A DNA stretch of 64,000 bases, taken from positions 16,926,001-16,990,000 of the forward strand of contig NC_091968.1 in the NCBI RefSeq assembly GCF_036711975.1. The letters are read 5' to 3'. Both the position numbers and the translations under genes were made by a program. The DNA is from Onthophagus taurus (Eukaryota > Arthropoda > Insecta > Coleoptera > Scarabaeidae). Within the stretch, counting starts at the first letter, position 1; each line of letters opens with the position of its first letter. Under the pieces are notes generated by a model. The model made no database searches, was not told the DNA's origin, and was given only the letters and a program-made list of their open reading frames with translations. Shown in pieces: positions 32,818 through 44,925 of this stretch.

Positions 32818-33258
32818 TTTGGGCGTAAGATAAAGGTTTCACGAAAATTTTAATTTATGGAGTGGTTTAATACATTAAATGTGTTACACGAAAAATTAAA
32901 AATTTAGGTGTAATGAAACGGTGTTAATAGATTTAAAATAGGATAGTGTGGCAATAAATGAAATTGAATGATATACACGTGATCAAAATAATACGATATA
33001 CGGTGTAATCCAAAAAGTCAGCAACACTTCTTTTAAGTTCTCTTAGTTTAAATTGCATCCACGTTTCTTAAATATTTATATGTATGTTAAATTACTTGTT
33101 AAGGTGGTTTTTGAGAATAATTCGGAAGTAGGAATGGTTTTAAGACGAGCTAAGAAGTTGCGAGACTCTGTCAATTTCAAAAATTTATGTTAATGGTGGC
33201 CGAACGTCACGTCAACAGGAGTTTGGACGAAAAATGCGCACCCAATTAAGGACTTGTA
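32818..33258. other. Upstream flank of the receptor gene, nothing recognised
   Basis: AT-rich sequence between the receptor start and the LINE fragment. On the minus strand this is the presumed promoter region. No clear core motif was picked out. Confidence 0.3.
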
Positions 33259-33470
33259 TTGAGAAAGGTGAATAAGACTTGGGTTTACAATTCTTTAATG
33301 GATATCGTCGAATTGTCAACATTAAACACTAAAATTAACGACTTTTTCACATCAGCTGATGCTTCGGATTTCGACATCACCACGCTTAGTGAGACATGGC
33401 TTAAAGAAACAGTTCTTGATCGCGAGCTTTTCCAGAATAAATACGACGGAGCACCAGCAATGCTTGGATG
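33259..33470 (+). pseudogene. LINE endonuclease N-terminal fragment
   Basis: The frame reads LSTLNTKINDFFTSADASDF then DITTLSETWLKETVLDRELF and QNKYD. The NTKIN...L(T/S)ETWL pattern is the start of the apurinic endonuclease of CR1/Jockey-type LINEs. Similarity is lost after about 33455. Confidence 0.65.
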
Positions 33471-33611
33471 TAGGTCTGGCTTTCAATCAAAAATTAAACA
33501 GCTTGCACCACAAGTGCCACAACCCTTGCCAGTAAGACACTCCCAAAGCATTTGCAAGAAGTCTTCAACTCTTTGGTGACAATTGTCAATTATATAATGT
33601 AGTGTTCTGTA

Positions 33612-34135
33612 TACGCGTTTGTTCGAGGAATTTTGCAAAGATATGAACTCACATAATGAAGTTCTTTTTTACACTGCTGTGCGTTGGTTGTCAAAAAGGA
33701 AATGTTGTTGGCCGCGTATATGAATTGGAAAAAGAAATGAAAGAGTTTTTAGAATTAAAAGACAAACATGACCTTGTGGTTTATTTTAATAACAAGAATT
33801 GGATCCAAAGGGTAGTGTATTTATCCGATATTTTAGATCAGCTAAACAAGCTAAAGTTGAAATTATAGGGAAAGGAAACGACTATTATTGAAATCAAAGA
33901 TAATATTCAGGCATTCGTGTTAAAGCTGCAAAATTGACGCTTTAAATTGAATATTGGAAATATCGCCATATTTTCCATGGTTGAGGAATCGGAAGGGGTA
34001 ATTGTTAATGTAAAAGACGATATTAATAATCACCTTCAAGCACTTGAGTGTAAAATCCAACGTTATTTTCCAGAGATCTCTGAGCAAGAAGCTGCATTTA
34101 TGCGAAACCTTTTTCATGCTTTCATCGATATAACC
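33612..34135 (+). pseudogene. hAT-type (ZBED5-like) transposase fragment
   Basis: Several plus-strand frames read NEVLFYTAVRWLSKGNVVGR, VYELEKEMKEFLELKDKH, NNKNWIQRVVYLSDILDQLN and LECKIQRYFPE. The HTEVRWLSRGKVL and L...L..YLADIF...NxLN motifs are those of ZBED5/GTF2IRD2-like hAT proteins. At least three frame changes occur (near 33690, 33868 and 33940). N- and C-terminal parts are missing. Confidence 0.75.
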
Positions 34136-34707
34136 GACATTCATATAACACATATATACACATATAACACATATAACAACCTATATATTCTAACATTTTG
34201 TGATAGAGCTAAAAAATACGAATCAAATGATACCTAATCTATTGATATAACTAGTATTAATTATAATTAATACAATTAATTTAGACCAAGTAAAACAGGT
34301 GGATGCGCCGGATGCAATATCGATCTTTCACATTTATAAAGTGTTGTAGTGTGATTTAATCAAAAGGAAGAATTTTGTCGTTTCCGCTTTAACTGTCTTA
34401 TCAAATTGTCTCAATGTTTGTCGTTGAGTTTCTCTACACTCTAACCTATTACACAATTGTTCCATTTTCTCTCGGTCCTTGTTTCCGCGTCTTGTGACAC
34501 AGTATTGCATACCGCTGTGAATATCGTTCATTTTATTCTTATTGAATAGATATATTCGTGAATAAACAGATTTTATTGATACTAATCTCGAATTGATGAC
34601 ATTTTGCATCCTATTTCAACACTAGTATTAAAGAAAGCCAAAAATGTGCAATACTAAATTCCCTAAGCAAAAGTGCTTTTAGGTAAAATTGCTAAGATCT
34701 TGTTGGA
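34136..34707. other. Unassigned, short simple repeat at left edge
   Basis: An (ATATAACAC)n-like repeat lies at about 34140-34180. A minus frame 34609-34334 (91 codons, rich in Arg and Lys) is open, but I recognise nothing in it. Confidence 0.3.
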
Positions 34708-36257
34708 TTCTTTACGGATTAATATAACAATAATTTTTCTGCAGTATACTTTTTAAATAAAAATTCTTATTCTCGGTACTTTTTTAAGCAAATATGGTAC
34801 TCTTATCAAAATGCGCTAAAGTTGATCGTTTTCAAGATAATCCGCTTTTTATTATTCGATACAGACCAATTTTTTTTGAGGATTGTTAAAGATAGGTATG
34901 ATAATGTTTGCCATTGAAACAAAGTAGGTAAATTCACAAATGTTTTAGTTATTGTATCAAGTGTCAAATCACCAGTAGTTGTTGATCAGTGTTAAATTCA
35001 ATTTTCTTGTTTATTAACGTACTAAATTTATTACTTTTTTTCCTAATCGTGTTAAATTGTTTTTTTTTCATTTTTTAATTTTTTGTTTGCTGCATAAAAA
35101 CTTTATAAAATGCCGCTTATTTTTCCTAACCATGAATTAGCGGATATTCATTTTGTTTATGGGTTTGCAAACGGAAATTCAGCAGAAGTAGCCCTAGAGT
35201 ATAGGAAAAGATATCCGAATAGAAAACATCCGCATTCTTTTGTGTTTGTGAAAGTACATAGACAAATAGTTGAACAAGGGCTAAATAATGACGGGTAGAT
35301 CGTAATAATGACAATGTCACACTGCAAAGAAACTTTAGAAGAAGAATATTGCGTGAGTTCATAGACATGCTTATCATTTACAACCCTTGCAAGAATTGCA
35401 ACTAGGCGATGAAGAACTGCGTCTAACGTTTTGTCGGTGGATTGCTAAAGCATCAACAATCGAGATTTTTTAAATAATGTAATGTAGATTGTAAACTTTC
35501 ACAATTTCCATGTTTTGCTATCCCTACGCAATTCGGCCACGAAACTTCCAACATACCTTTCATACCTTTTGCCACCACAACTAACCGCTGCGGCGTTCTT
35601 GTAATTTTTAATAGCTGAACATGCCAATATGTGGGATGACATTGATTTAGCTTTAAGAAGAAAGGCCTGGTTTCAACTTGATGATTGTGCAGCTTATCAT
35701 GATAGGGTGGTAAGAAATTTTCTTGAAAGATGGATTGGTCGTGGTGGACCAGTGGCATGGCTCCATGATATGCAGATCTTAATGCTTTAGAATTTTTGTG
35801 TGAAGATATTTGAAAGGAAAATTGTATGAGACACCTGTTCCCACAACAGATGAAGTTTTAATAGGATTAGGAATGCTTGTAATGACATAAGGCCGTTCTT
35901 AAATACCGTTACTCGATCAGTAATTCGTCGGTCAGAATTATGCAAGCAACATTTTTATATTTTCAACAATTTCTTTAATTTTTTTCTTTTATTCTTTAGA
36001 TTAAAAAACATTAATAAACCAAAACATTAGTTAATTTACCTACTTTGTTTCCATGGCACACATTATTTTAACTATCCTCTAAAAACATTGGTTTGTATCG
36101 AATAATAAAAAGTGGATTATCTTGAAAACGATAAAATTTAACGCATTTTGATAAGAGTACCCTTTTTGCTGAAAAAGTACAGAGAATAAGAATTTTTATT
36201 CAAAGAAACAAATAGTATACGGTCAGAAAAGTTATTGTTATTTTAATCCATAAAGAG
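34708..36257. mobile_element. DUF4817-type mariner relic with about 240-bp inverted repeats
   Basis: The left arm (CTTTACGGATTAATATAACA onward, about 34710-34960) is mirrored on the right (about 36015-36255). Shared blocks include AAGTGGATTATCTTGAAAAC and TACCTACTTTGTTTC. The outermost bases are degraded, so the exact termini and TA are not certain. It encloses a heavily decayed transposase. Confidence 0.7.
35110..35850 (+). pseudogene. Decayed DUF4817/mariner transposase
   Basis: The N-terminal frame 35110-35298 reads MPLIFPNHELADIHFVYGFA then NGNSAEVALEYRKRYPNRKH, a clear DUF4817 helix-turn-helix. After a stop, fragments read LGDEELRLTFCRWIAKA (near 35405-35450) and ALRRKAWFQLDDCAAYHDRV with FLERWIGRGGPVAW (35655-35760). 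The first catalytic region is deleted and SPDL is lost. Confidence 0.75.
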
Positions 36258-36530
36258 TACGTTACAGAGCGCCCTCTGCCGGTATAGTAAAACGGATTCC
36301 ATAATCGTCTTTCTCATGTCAAAAAACCTCCGTATACCAAATTTGAAAAGAGTCGGTTGAAATGCACATGTAATATTAAATAAAAATGAATTTAAAATTT
36401 TAATTTGAACACCCTGTATCTCCAAATCAAAGCGTTTGTCGACCTATGTTTATATGAAGTTTTTGTATTAATTTTAAAAGATCTATCGACTGTTAAAGTC
36501 CTGCTACAAAAACATGAAACACCCTGTATA
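36258..36530. repeat. Two mariner-type termini without partners
   Basis: TTTGAACACCCTG followed by TA ends at about 36417. ATGAAACACCCTG followed by TA ends at about 36525. Both are right-hand ends of the CAGGGTG class. The sequence upstream of the first contains CAGAGGGCGCTCTGTAACG-like bases (minus strand). No genes. Confidence 0.5.
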
Positions 36531-36614
36531 AGTAATAGCAAGGTTGAGTACTCAATATTACGTCCCGTTTGGCCAACGTATTACTTCCCACAACTGCATG
36601 ATAGCCGATAGACT

Positions 36615-37320
36615 CTAGCTCCCCGGGGTTGGTTTGTCTTTAGCTATCGGAAAAGTATTTCGTATTTCGCTGAGTATACCGTATCGTACTAGGATATTGT
36701 TCTTCTTCAGGCGCCTTGGAATCCGCTCCGACAAACTTGAAACATAAGGGAGGCAAATAAAATCGGCTGATGCAGTACTTACCGTGTCTTCCCTATGCTT
36801 GCATTGCATGGTGGCTCGTTGGATATCTCTCAGAGTGTAGCATCCTTCTTCTTTCTTTAAATTCTTTTCGTCGCATATCCTTTCTGGTCGATGGAACAGG
36901 GCTTGGATCCCTGACCTCTTCTGTTGTGGATGATGATGGGACGAAGAGCTTATGTAGCTCATATAGATGTATCATATCTGTTCGTCTGCTTCTTTTAATT
37001 CCATGCCCCCATCATCTTACTAGTGATCATCCAGGAAAGTTACTGTTTTGCAGTTTCCGTTTCCATGATAAATTTAATCATGATCTGTTAAGAGTTCTAC
37101 GAACTCATAGAGATACTTTTTTCCATGCTGCCAGATTACAAAGGTTTGGCCATAGCTTTGGTTCCCACGGACTCTTCTTTAGAATTCTCCCTTCAAGCTG
37201 AAATATACTTCGGCAAGCCCTCCGTGATGAGTTTATGGCGAAGACCATCAACGATATCTTTAATTGGTATTCTGGTGAATAGAGATTCGAAACTTATCAG
37301 GATATCCTAAGGATCTGACT
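36615..37320 (-). pseudogene. Penelope-like RT fragment, related to 51.4-52.1 kb
   Basis: Minus-strand pieces read ISFESLFTRIPIKDIVDGLR (near 37290-37200), then FICLPYVSSLSERIPRRLKK and NNILVRYGILSEIRNTF (36730-36640), the linker that precedes GIY-YIG in PLEs. Central RT motifs are missing or garbled. The sequence to its right (37320-37700) is matched in inverted orientation at about 51070-51400. Confidence 0.7.
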
Positions 37321-38159
37321 TTAGATTGATTCTGTTTTACCTCTAGGATCTCTATATTGGCAATCTCTTGGGACTTAACTTATTCGTGAATGTTTCGTAC
37401 AGATACTATCCCATCCCGGTCGCAATTATAATAATCGACCGTAATCTCTATCTTAGTTGATTAATAACTGAATAAGAATAAATTCATTCGTGCCTTTTAT
37501 ACTAAATTTTTCATCGTTGTTTTAATGGTGTTATGTTTCGCACACTTGTGCATATAACCATGATTCATGTTCAGCTGTGTCCGTGTCATGTAACAATAGT
37601 TCCAAAAATTTTATGATAACATTTTCAAACCACATGTGACTCATTCTTTTAAACTATTTTATTATTGGTAATTTTTAATAATATCATCCATTAAAAATCA
37701 AACACAAGCACGACAGTTACTTGGATGGCATTACATGAACCACAAAACTTTAGCTTTAGCAAACTTTTTTGATCGACTACAAAAGTTGATCAACTCTATT
37801 GAAAGAAAAGTTCTCACTACAGTGTTCTTTCAACTTTTGTTGATCAACTAATATCAGCCAACTAAATCTGACTCGTGAAAATGCAGTAGTTTTAATGTAT
37901 GGTCCTGGACTTGTACATTTGTTAATAAGTCAATAGAAATTGAAAAGAATCAGTTTTTATTATTCGAAAGCGCGATTTTCTAAACTACGTTTTTACAGCT
38001 CTTGAGCATCTTGGAAGTAAACAACCATATTCAAAAAATCGTAATAAATTGTAGTTTTAATAAATTCTTATGAAATTGTCAGCATTTGAAATACAAAGTA
38101 TAAGCTTTCCAATGAAAGAAACGGTTTTTCAAAATATCTTTCAGTTTTTGAAATATTAA
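37321..38159 (-). repeat. 5' region of the PLE and flank, inverted copy at 50.5-51.4 kb
   Basis: GTGCGAAACAT-like, CATGATTCATGTTCAGCTGT and ATTACCAATAATA strings occur here and in reverse order and strand at 50640-51340. The GTTGATCAACT-type palindromic stretch around 37780-37860 also has a diverged mirror near 50550. No gene is present. Confidence 0.55.
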
Positions 38160-38692
38160 TTTTTAAACGTATGATTTTACATATTGTTGTTGGTAGAGCA
38201 CGTGGTTTGGAAAAAAAGTTTTAGTATAAAAGTTGTCGGAAACTTCACTCTTAATAATATTGCTATTTTACACTTTTGCTCTTAGATGTACAAATATCGA
38301 GAAAAATGCGATAAAGTGAAAATAAGATGAAATTGTGGTTTTATTATATTATTGGAAGAGGGGTTTGGAACGTTTTAGAAAAAAAGTTTTAGATTATAAT
38401 TTGTAGGAAACTTGATTGTTAACAATATTGCTCTTTTACACTTTTGCTCTCAGATGCATAAATGTCGAGAAAAATTAGAAAAAGTGAAATTTATATTAAA
38501 TCGTGGTTTTACATTATGTTATTGGAAGAGAACGGGGTTTGGAACGTTTTAGAAAAAAAGTTTTAGAATATAATTCTTCTATACTTTTCCACCCATTATC
38601 AGATCCCTAAATACCGGGAAAAATCGAAAAGGGCATTATTAGATGAAATCGTGGTTTTACATATTTTTGTTGGTCCGAATCCCGTTCGGAAC
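38160..38692. repeat. Satellite-like tandem array, about 150-173-bp units
   Basis: Three to four units, each with a GTGGTTTTACAT-like start (38166, 38332, 38505 and 38652), GGAACGTTTTAGAAAAAAAG and CAATATTGCTCTTTTACACT. One more unit lies across the PLE insertion at 44566-44680, and another in reverse orientation lies at 49140-49320. Confidence 0.75.
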
Positions 38693-38883
38693 GTTTTAGA
38701 TAAAATTTAGGAGTAGTAACGGTCGTTACTGTTAGGAACTAAAGTAATTTTTTGGGATACACGACCAACACGACAAGGCTAGATAATTGAAAAGAGGCTT
38801 CCTTTTATCTTTACCGAGCTTTCGGAAATTTTATTTTTCCTTCTTCAACCCACATTAAAAATGGTAGCAAGATTGCTGTTGCC

Positions 38884-40823
38884 TTGTTGGACGAGGCAAG
38901 AGGAACCATCTCTCATAAAGTTAACGAGTTTAATATAAGGTTAGGAACTAAGATTCTTAATTTTGAAATTCAAATTACTTGCTATGATCTAAAAAAGGTT
39001 GATGAATCTATTGTGGAGCTAAAAAATAAATTATACAATGTGTTACGCTCTTATATGTGTGGTGAATTTGAGATCAGATTGGCATTTTCTTATTCAAAGA
39101 TTTTTAATAAAGTAAAATGTATTAATGTAAAAAAGTTTTAAGTTTTAAAAAATAGTAATTTAAAAAATTCTAAAATGTTTAATGATAACAAGGGTTGGTT
39201 CATTAATAATACATCTATCCAAATATCTGAAGATGTCAAAGATCTTTTGTCACTGGGACCTAAGTTTGGCTTGTTTCCCGATGCCATTACATTGTCTGTT
39301 CCTAAGTTGTTGGCAGATGTAGAGTCTATAATTAAAGTACTGCCTGGTAGTTTACATAATATAAAAAGAGCTCAAGTTACAAACATTATTACTAATTTTC
39401 TTAATGAACACCTTAACAGTACCCAGTTGTTTTTGAAGAGGAGTTTGATCTCTACCAAAAGGTTTTTGAGTCTTGAAAGAGAGGAGCCGATTCTTATACT
39501 CAGAGCAGATAAAGGACAGGTTACAGTAGTTATGTTTAAATCTGAATATATATCGAAGTCTTTAGACTTATTTAATGATCAGTCCACGTATTGTGTTTTG
39601 GATAGGGACACTTCAAAGATACAAAATAGAAACAATAAATTTTCAAAAATGTTATTAGAAAAGGAATACATTGATAAGAGAGTGCCTTAGATGTCATAAT
39701 GGTGTCATTCCCAAGTATTATGGGTTGCCGAAGATTCACAAGGTGAACTGTCCCTTGAGACCTATTATATCGTTTGTAGGTTCCCCCACATATCGCTTGT
39801 CAGAGTTCCTGTCAGGTATTCTGAAACTGTCTTTTAGTGAGAGAACTTCCTACAATATCAAGGATACTTTCTCTTTTGTAGAGAAAATTAGGGATATAAA
39901 ACTCCCACCAAACTTTATGCTCATCTCACTTGATGTGGTGTCTCTCTTCACCAACATACCCCTCAATTTGGTGAGAGATATATTGTTACAAAATTGGGAC
40001 CTAGTAAGTTCTGTCACTCCCATTTATATGGAATTGTTTTTACAATTGATAGTGTTTCTTTTTGAGTCTTCTGTATTTACTTTCAATGATGTTATTTACA
40101 GTCAAAAATTTGGCACTCCAATGGGTAGTCCTTTAAGCCCCATCTTGGCCACAATGGTGATGGATCATCTTCTCGATCAATGTATCCCTCTTTTGGGTTT
40201 TTCTCTTCCTTTTATCTACAAGTACGTGGACGATATAATTTGCGCTGTACCTGTCGACCGCATCGACGATGTTATAGATGTGTTCAATAACTTTGATAGT
40301 CATTTACAGTTCACGGTTGAAACTGAATCTAACTGTAGTGTTCATATTCTGGATACTAATGTTATAAGAAATTTAGATCAAACTATTAGTTTAAATTGGT
40401 ATACTAAGCCAACATATTCGGGGAGATGTATTAACTTTCATTCAAACCATCCTCTCAATCAGAAACTGAACACTGTGGTTGCTATGGTCAATCGTGTCAG
40501 ATCCATCTCTGATGTCCGCTTTCTTGACTCTAACCTAAAAAAGCTCCGGGATATATTCGTCAACAACGGGTATCCGATAAGTCTAGTGAATAGAATTCTT
40601 CTAGATTCTTCTAGAAGGCTAGATATGTCGACCAGCACGACATATCTAGCCTTCCTGACCCCCGGACCCACTATGTTAAGATTCCCTTCGTCCCCAAGTT
40701 GACTGATAAACTTGTTTCAGTTCTGAGGTTTGACTCGGTTAGGTTTGCTAAATGTAACTCTTTGCCTTTATCCACTTGTTTTTCAAGGACTAAGGATCTT
40801 GTTCCTAAAGGTCTACAATCTAA
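38884..40823 (+). pseudogene. Penelope-like reverse transcriptase, nearly complete
   Basis: Three overlapping frames. An N-terminal piece ends at 39141. A second piece (39175-39690) contains EPILILRADKGQVTVVMFKS. The RT frame (39671-40702) has YYGLPKIHKVNCPLRPIISF, LISLDVVSLFTNIPLNL, GTPMGSPLSPILATMVMDHL and IYKYVDDIICAV, all PLE signatures. Two frameshifts (about 39680 and 40690) are the main lesions, so it was recently active. The GIY-YIG endonuclease is missing at the point where copia is inserted. Confidence 0.85.
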
Positions 40824-41005
40824 TGTTATTTATAAGATTCTATTAAAGGTTATTTAAAATAACTCCACTTTTCGTATTATTACTTTATTTAATATTTAAC
40901 TGAATACACATACAAAACTTATAACAAGAACTTCTTTCTCTAACTGTCACGTCTCCCTCCTTTTTCTCTCCCTCTTCTTAGTACCAACCTTTACTTTCTC
41001 TAACA
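40824..41005 (-). repeat. Copia 3' LTR, 182 bp
   Basis: TGTTA...TAACA termini, adjacent polypurine tract on the inner side, and an AATAAA-like string on the minus strand (near 40890). Defined from a single copy, because the 5' LTR is absent. Confidence 0.65.
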
Positions 41006-41039
41006 CTCCCCCTCAATTCATATTTTTTTTCAAATTTAT

Positions 41040-44000
41040 TTAACATAAAATTGAATTGTCAATTAAAAGTCTTTTTACAAAGTTCTGAAATTTTTCTTTA
41101 CATAAAGGTTTTGTAAAACCATCAGCAACATTTTCTTCAGTATTAACATATTTAACTATTATTTCTTTCTTCAACACTAAATCTTTAATAAAATTAAACT
41201 TTATATCAATGTGTTTTGTTCTCTTTGAATTTTCAGAATTTTTAATTAAACTTAAAGCACGTTGATTATCAATCATTAAATTATTGTCTCTCGTTCTTAC
41301 TTTAAAGTCTTTTAATAGTCCCTTCACAAAAATAATTTCCTGTGCTGCATTTGATGCTGCCACAAACTCTGCCTCTGCTGTTGATAATGCCACACAGCTT
41401 TGTTTACGACTGTTCCAAGTAACGATATTAGTTCCATAAAACACTACTACACCACTGGTACTCTTTCGATCCGATTTATCACCAGCCCAATCTTAATCAG
41501 AAAATCCATCAACCACATCACCACTCTCCTTCTTGTACAATATACAATAACTTTTAGTTTCCTTCAAATATCTCAAAACTCTTTTTGCTGCTTCCCAGTC
41601 ACTCTTTTTAGGTGTGTTTACATTTCTACTTAAAAATGATGTTGCAAAAGCTATATCAGGTCTTGTACATGTAGCTATGTACATAAGACTTCCCACTACT
41701 TCTCTATATGGAATATCTTTTAACTGCTCCCCCTCACTAAAATAACCAGTTATCATGGGAGTTAACTTTCCTTTACTTTCCTTCATACCATATCTGTCCA
41801 GAATTTTATCTATGTATCTTGATTGTTTGATAAACATTTTGTCCTTTTCGTGTATAATTTCCATTCCTAAAAATTCATTTATCTTTCCCAAATCTATTGC
41901 CCTAAATTCACTTTTCAAATTTTTTAGAACTTTCTCGTATCTTCCAGTCAATAATATATCGTCTACGTATAATAACATCCATGCATCGTCACTTATATAT
42001 AAGCAATAATCCACTTTTGATCTTTTGAAACCATTTTCTAATGCAAATCTATTAAATCTTTCGTTCCAACATCTTGGGGATTCTTTTAAACCATACAGTG
42101 ATTTATTCAACTTTAAAACCCTTCCTGGAATCTCTTCAATACCTTCAGGTATTTTTATATACACATCTGACTGTAATTTTCCATTCAAGAAAGCAGATGG
42201 AATATCTATTTGTTGCATTGTCCAACCATTATTTAAAGCGTTTATTAAAAATAGTCTTATTGATGACATTCTAGATACAGGTGCATACAATGTTATATCC
42301 GAATTTCCCTTGTATTGAAAACCTTTAGCCACTAATCTGGCTTTCTTTGAACCATCTCTTTTCTCTGTAAATACCTATCTTGTATCTTGTATTAGTTTTG
42401 CTTGTTCCGGCAATTTCGTTACTTTCCATGTTTGTTGTTCTTTCAACGAATTAATTTCCTTTTCTATTGCTTGCCTCCATCCTTTCTGTATAGCCTCCCT
42501 GAAATTTTTGGGTTCTTCTATTGATGTTAAATAGGCACTGTACACTTCGTATTCATCTAAATATTTTGGCTTATTAACTTGTCTACCAGATCTCGATTTA
42601 TTTTTTAATATTTCATTTTCAACGTTCTCTTCATTGTTTTCTTCTGTATTATCATCTATTGTTTTCTCTTTTATTTTCTTAATAAATAGTTCTTTATTTT
42701 CTTCACCTTCTTCTTCAAATTTATTTTCTATATATTGAATATTCCTTTCATCAAAAATAACATCTCTGGTCACTAGTATTTTATTCTCAATTGCATTCCA
42801 TACTCGGTATCCTCCATTATGATAACCTACAAATCTTGCTGGTCTTGCTCTAACATCTAATTTATTTCCTTTTGGTAAGACTGTCATCCAACAATTACTT
42901 CCAAAAATTCTCAACTTATCCAATTCATTTTGTCCAAACCATAATTTTGCTGGAGGTATTCCACCATTTGAAACAGTTGGTGACCGATTCAGTTCATAAG
43001 CTGAGGTTCGAACTGCTTCACCCCACAAATGCTTCGGCAAACCAGAATCTATAAACTTTGTTCTCACTTTATTTAACAAGGTACGATTCATTCGTTCAGA
43101 TATACCGTTTTGTTGAGGAGTATAAGGCATGGTATACTGTAATTCTATTCCTCGGTTCTGACAAAAATTTTGTAATTTTCTCGATCTGAATTTACCACCA
43201 TTATCACATCGTACTCGTTTAGTTTTTACTCCATGTTGCGTTTGTATATATCTAATTGTATTAATTAACTCTTCACCTACTTCATCTTTAGATTTTAATA
43301 ATTTAATTATTGTAAAATGTGAAAAACCATCAACGATAACTTGGAAATATCGTTCTCCATCATTTGTTGTTGGTGTAATTGGTCCACATACGTCAGAGTG
43401 GATGAATTCTCCAACTTTTTTAGAATTCTTTATGTGTTTATCAAATCTTGATCGTGTTCCTTTTCCTTCAATACAAATACTACATTTTTCTTCACTAAAT
43501 GGTAATCCCAAAAGTTTCAACCCTTTTATATTTAAGTGACCCAATCTTTAATGCCATAAATTTCTATCTTCGTGTACAGAACTTGTGTAAACCATATCAT
43601 CACTCATTCTTATTTGTAAGTTGAGTATATAAGCTCCATTCAATTGATTAGCAAATATTTCAAAATTATCTTTCTCGATTTTAACCTTATTTTCCATGAA
43701 TGATACCAAAAATCCTTTCTTTGTTAAACTTCTTACTGATAATAAGTTTTGATATAAACCATCCACTACCATAACCTCGATTTTAATACTTTTTCCTTTA
43801 TAATCTGCTCTAATAATACCTGTGTGTGTTCCTTTTAAAATTTTACCATCGGCAATTGTTACTGATACTTCATTCTTTAATTTGTTCATGTTTTCAATAT
43901 TGGACATTAATTTATTACTTACTAGATGATTTGTAGCTCCTGAATCAACAATAAACGAAGTATTTCCATAATTTTTAAGACAATTAAAAGCAACAAATGA

Positions 44001-44128
44001 AATTTCTTTCTCCGTTTGTGCACTATTACCATGGTATCCTCGACCTCGACCTCTTTGATAATTTCCTGGTCTTCCTCTTCCTCTATAATTTTGATTAGAT
44101 TCTTTATCAGTTGTTTCTCCTTTTTCAA
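41040..44128 (-). pseudogene. Copia polyprotein remnant
   Basis: In minus-strand order. A Gly/Arg-rich gag tail lies near 44090-44030. The protease has DSGATNHLVSN at about 43915-43945. The integrase (43544-42800) has HSDVCGP, VRCDNGGKF (Glu replaced by Lys) and QQNGISERMNRTL. The reverse transcriptase has QQIDIPSAFLNG, SLYGLKESPRCW and LLYVDDILLTG (42240-41960). RNase H has SCVALSTAEAEFVAASNAAQ (41400-41340). Nonsense codons fall between WH and RLGHLN (about 43545), before VFTEKRDGSK (about 42376) and inside FSD-DWAGD (about 41493). The gag/protease junction is out of frame. Otherwise it is long and well preserved. Confidence 0.85.
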
Positions 44129-44744
44129 GTCTAAAAAACTTACGTGACTTATTGCGTCTTAACTTTTAACGTAGAATTTTAACGTGTTCTTATTGTAAAT
44201 AATACTTAATTTAATAGTTTCATAATTAACATTGTAAAAATTTTTAGTATTATTTGATCTTTAATTCGTCACCTTTAGTGAATTATGAGAAGTATAGTTT
44301 TAATAAGAGATGTCTAGTGTTCAATTTTTGCGACCTCATGTTTAGCTTTGGTTCAGTTCCATATGCAATCCATTTTTGTAAGTTGTTAAGATACATTTTT
44401 GCGAATTATTATAACTTTTTGTTGTCTCAATATTGTAGTTACCTTGAAGAAGGAAAAATAAAATTTCCGAAAGCTCGGTAAAGATAAAAGGAAGACACTT
44501 TTCAATTATCTAGCCTTGTCGTGTTGGTCGTGTATCCTAAAAAATTACTTTAGTTTTAGATAAAAGTTTTATTATAAAAGTTGTAGCAAATTTTATTCTT
44601 AACAATACTGCTCTTTTACACTTTTGCACTCAGATACATAAATATCAAGAAAAATTGGAAAATTAAATTTTCAAAAGATTTCAAAATATCTTTCAGTTTT
44701 TGACGACTTCCATTTGCCGACCATTTGAAAAGCTTTGATGATGT

Positions 44745-44925
44745 TAAATATATATTTTTATAGTATAAGACATCAGTAAACAGCCGTGAATGAGCAAAAT
44801 GTTTGATATTAATTGCATCTTTGAAATTTGAGAGAGAAATTTGATTAAGCGGAATTAGTTCGTTAATTGCTCGGAATAACCCGGAGGTTTCTGGTTTTAG
44901 TCTAATTTCTATTTTTTCTATTTCA
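44745..44925. repeat. Left arm of a 180-bp inverted pair (with 46500-46680)
   Basis: Shares TTTGATATTAATTGCATCTT, TGAAATTTGAG, TTAGTTCGTTAAT and TAACCCGGA with the reverse complement of 46500-46680. The pair bounds about 1.57 kb. Confidence 0.65.

Larger units (their letters stand above)
40824..44134 (-). mobile_element. Copia retrotransposon, 5'-truncated
   Basis: Minus-strand element. Its 3' LTR (40824-41005) begins TGTTA and ends TAACA in plus orientation and is followed by the polypurine tract GAGGGGGAG (minus strand, 41006-41014). The order is LTR, RNase H, RT, integrase, protease and a trace of gag, and it stops at about 44134. No 5' LTR was found. TCTAA occurs just outside each end (40819-40823 and 44130-44134), possibly a 5-bp target duplication. 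Confidence 0.8.
38706..44553 (+). mobile_element. Penelope-like element with 13-bp target duplication, copia inside
   Basis: Flanked by GTTTTAGATAAAA on both sides (38693-38705 and 44553-44565), a 13-bp direct repeat of the satellite target. The 5' end carries an inverted copy of the 3' end: 38737-38852 mirrors 44446-44554 (GAAGAAGGAAAAATAAAATT, CCGAAAGCTCGGTAAAG). That is the usual PLE arrangement. The coding part runs 38884-40823; the 3' UTR resumes after the copia insertion at about 44135. No GIY-YIG domain was found. Confidence 0.8.

Noticed and set aside
33656..33868. Short open frame as an independent small gene
   Set aside because: It is one frame of the frameshifted hAT (ZBED5-like) relic spanning 33612-34135.
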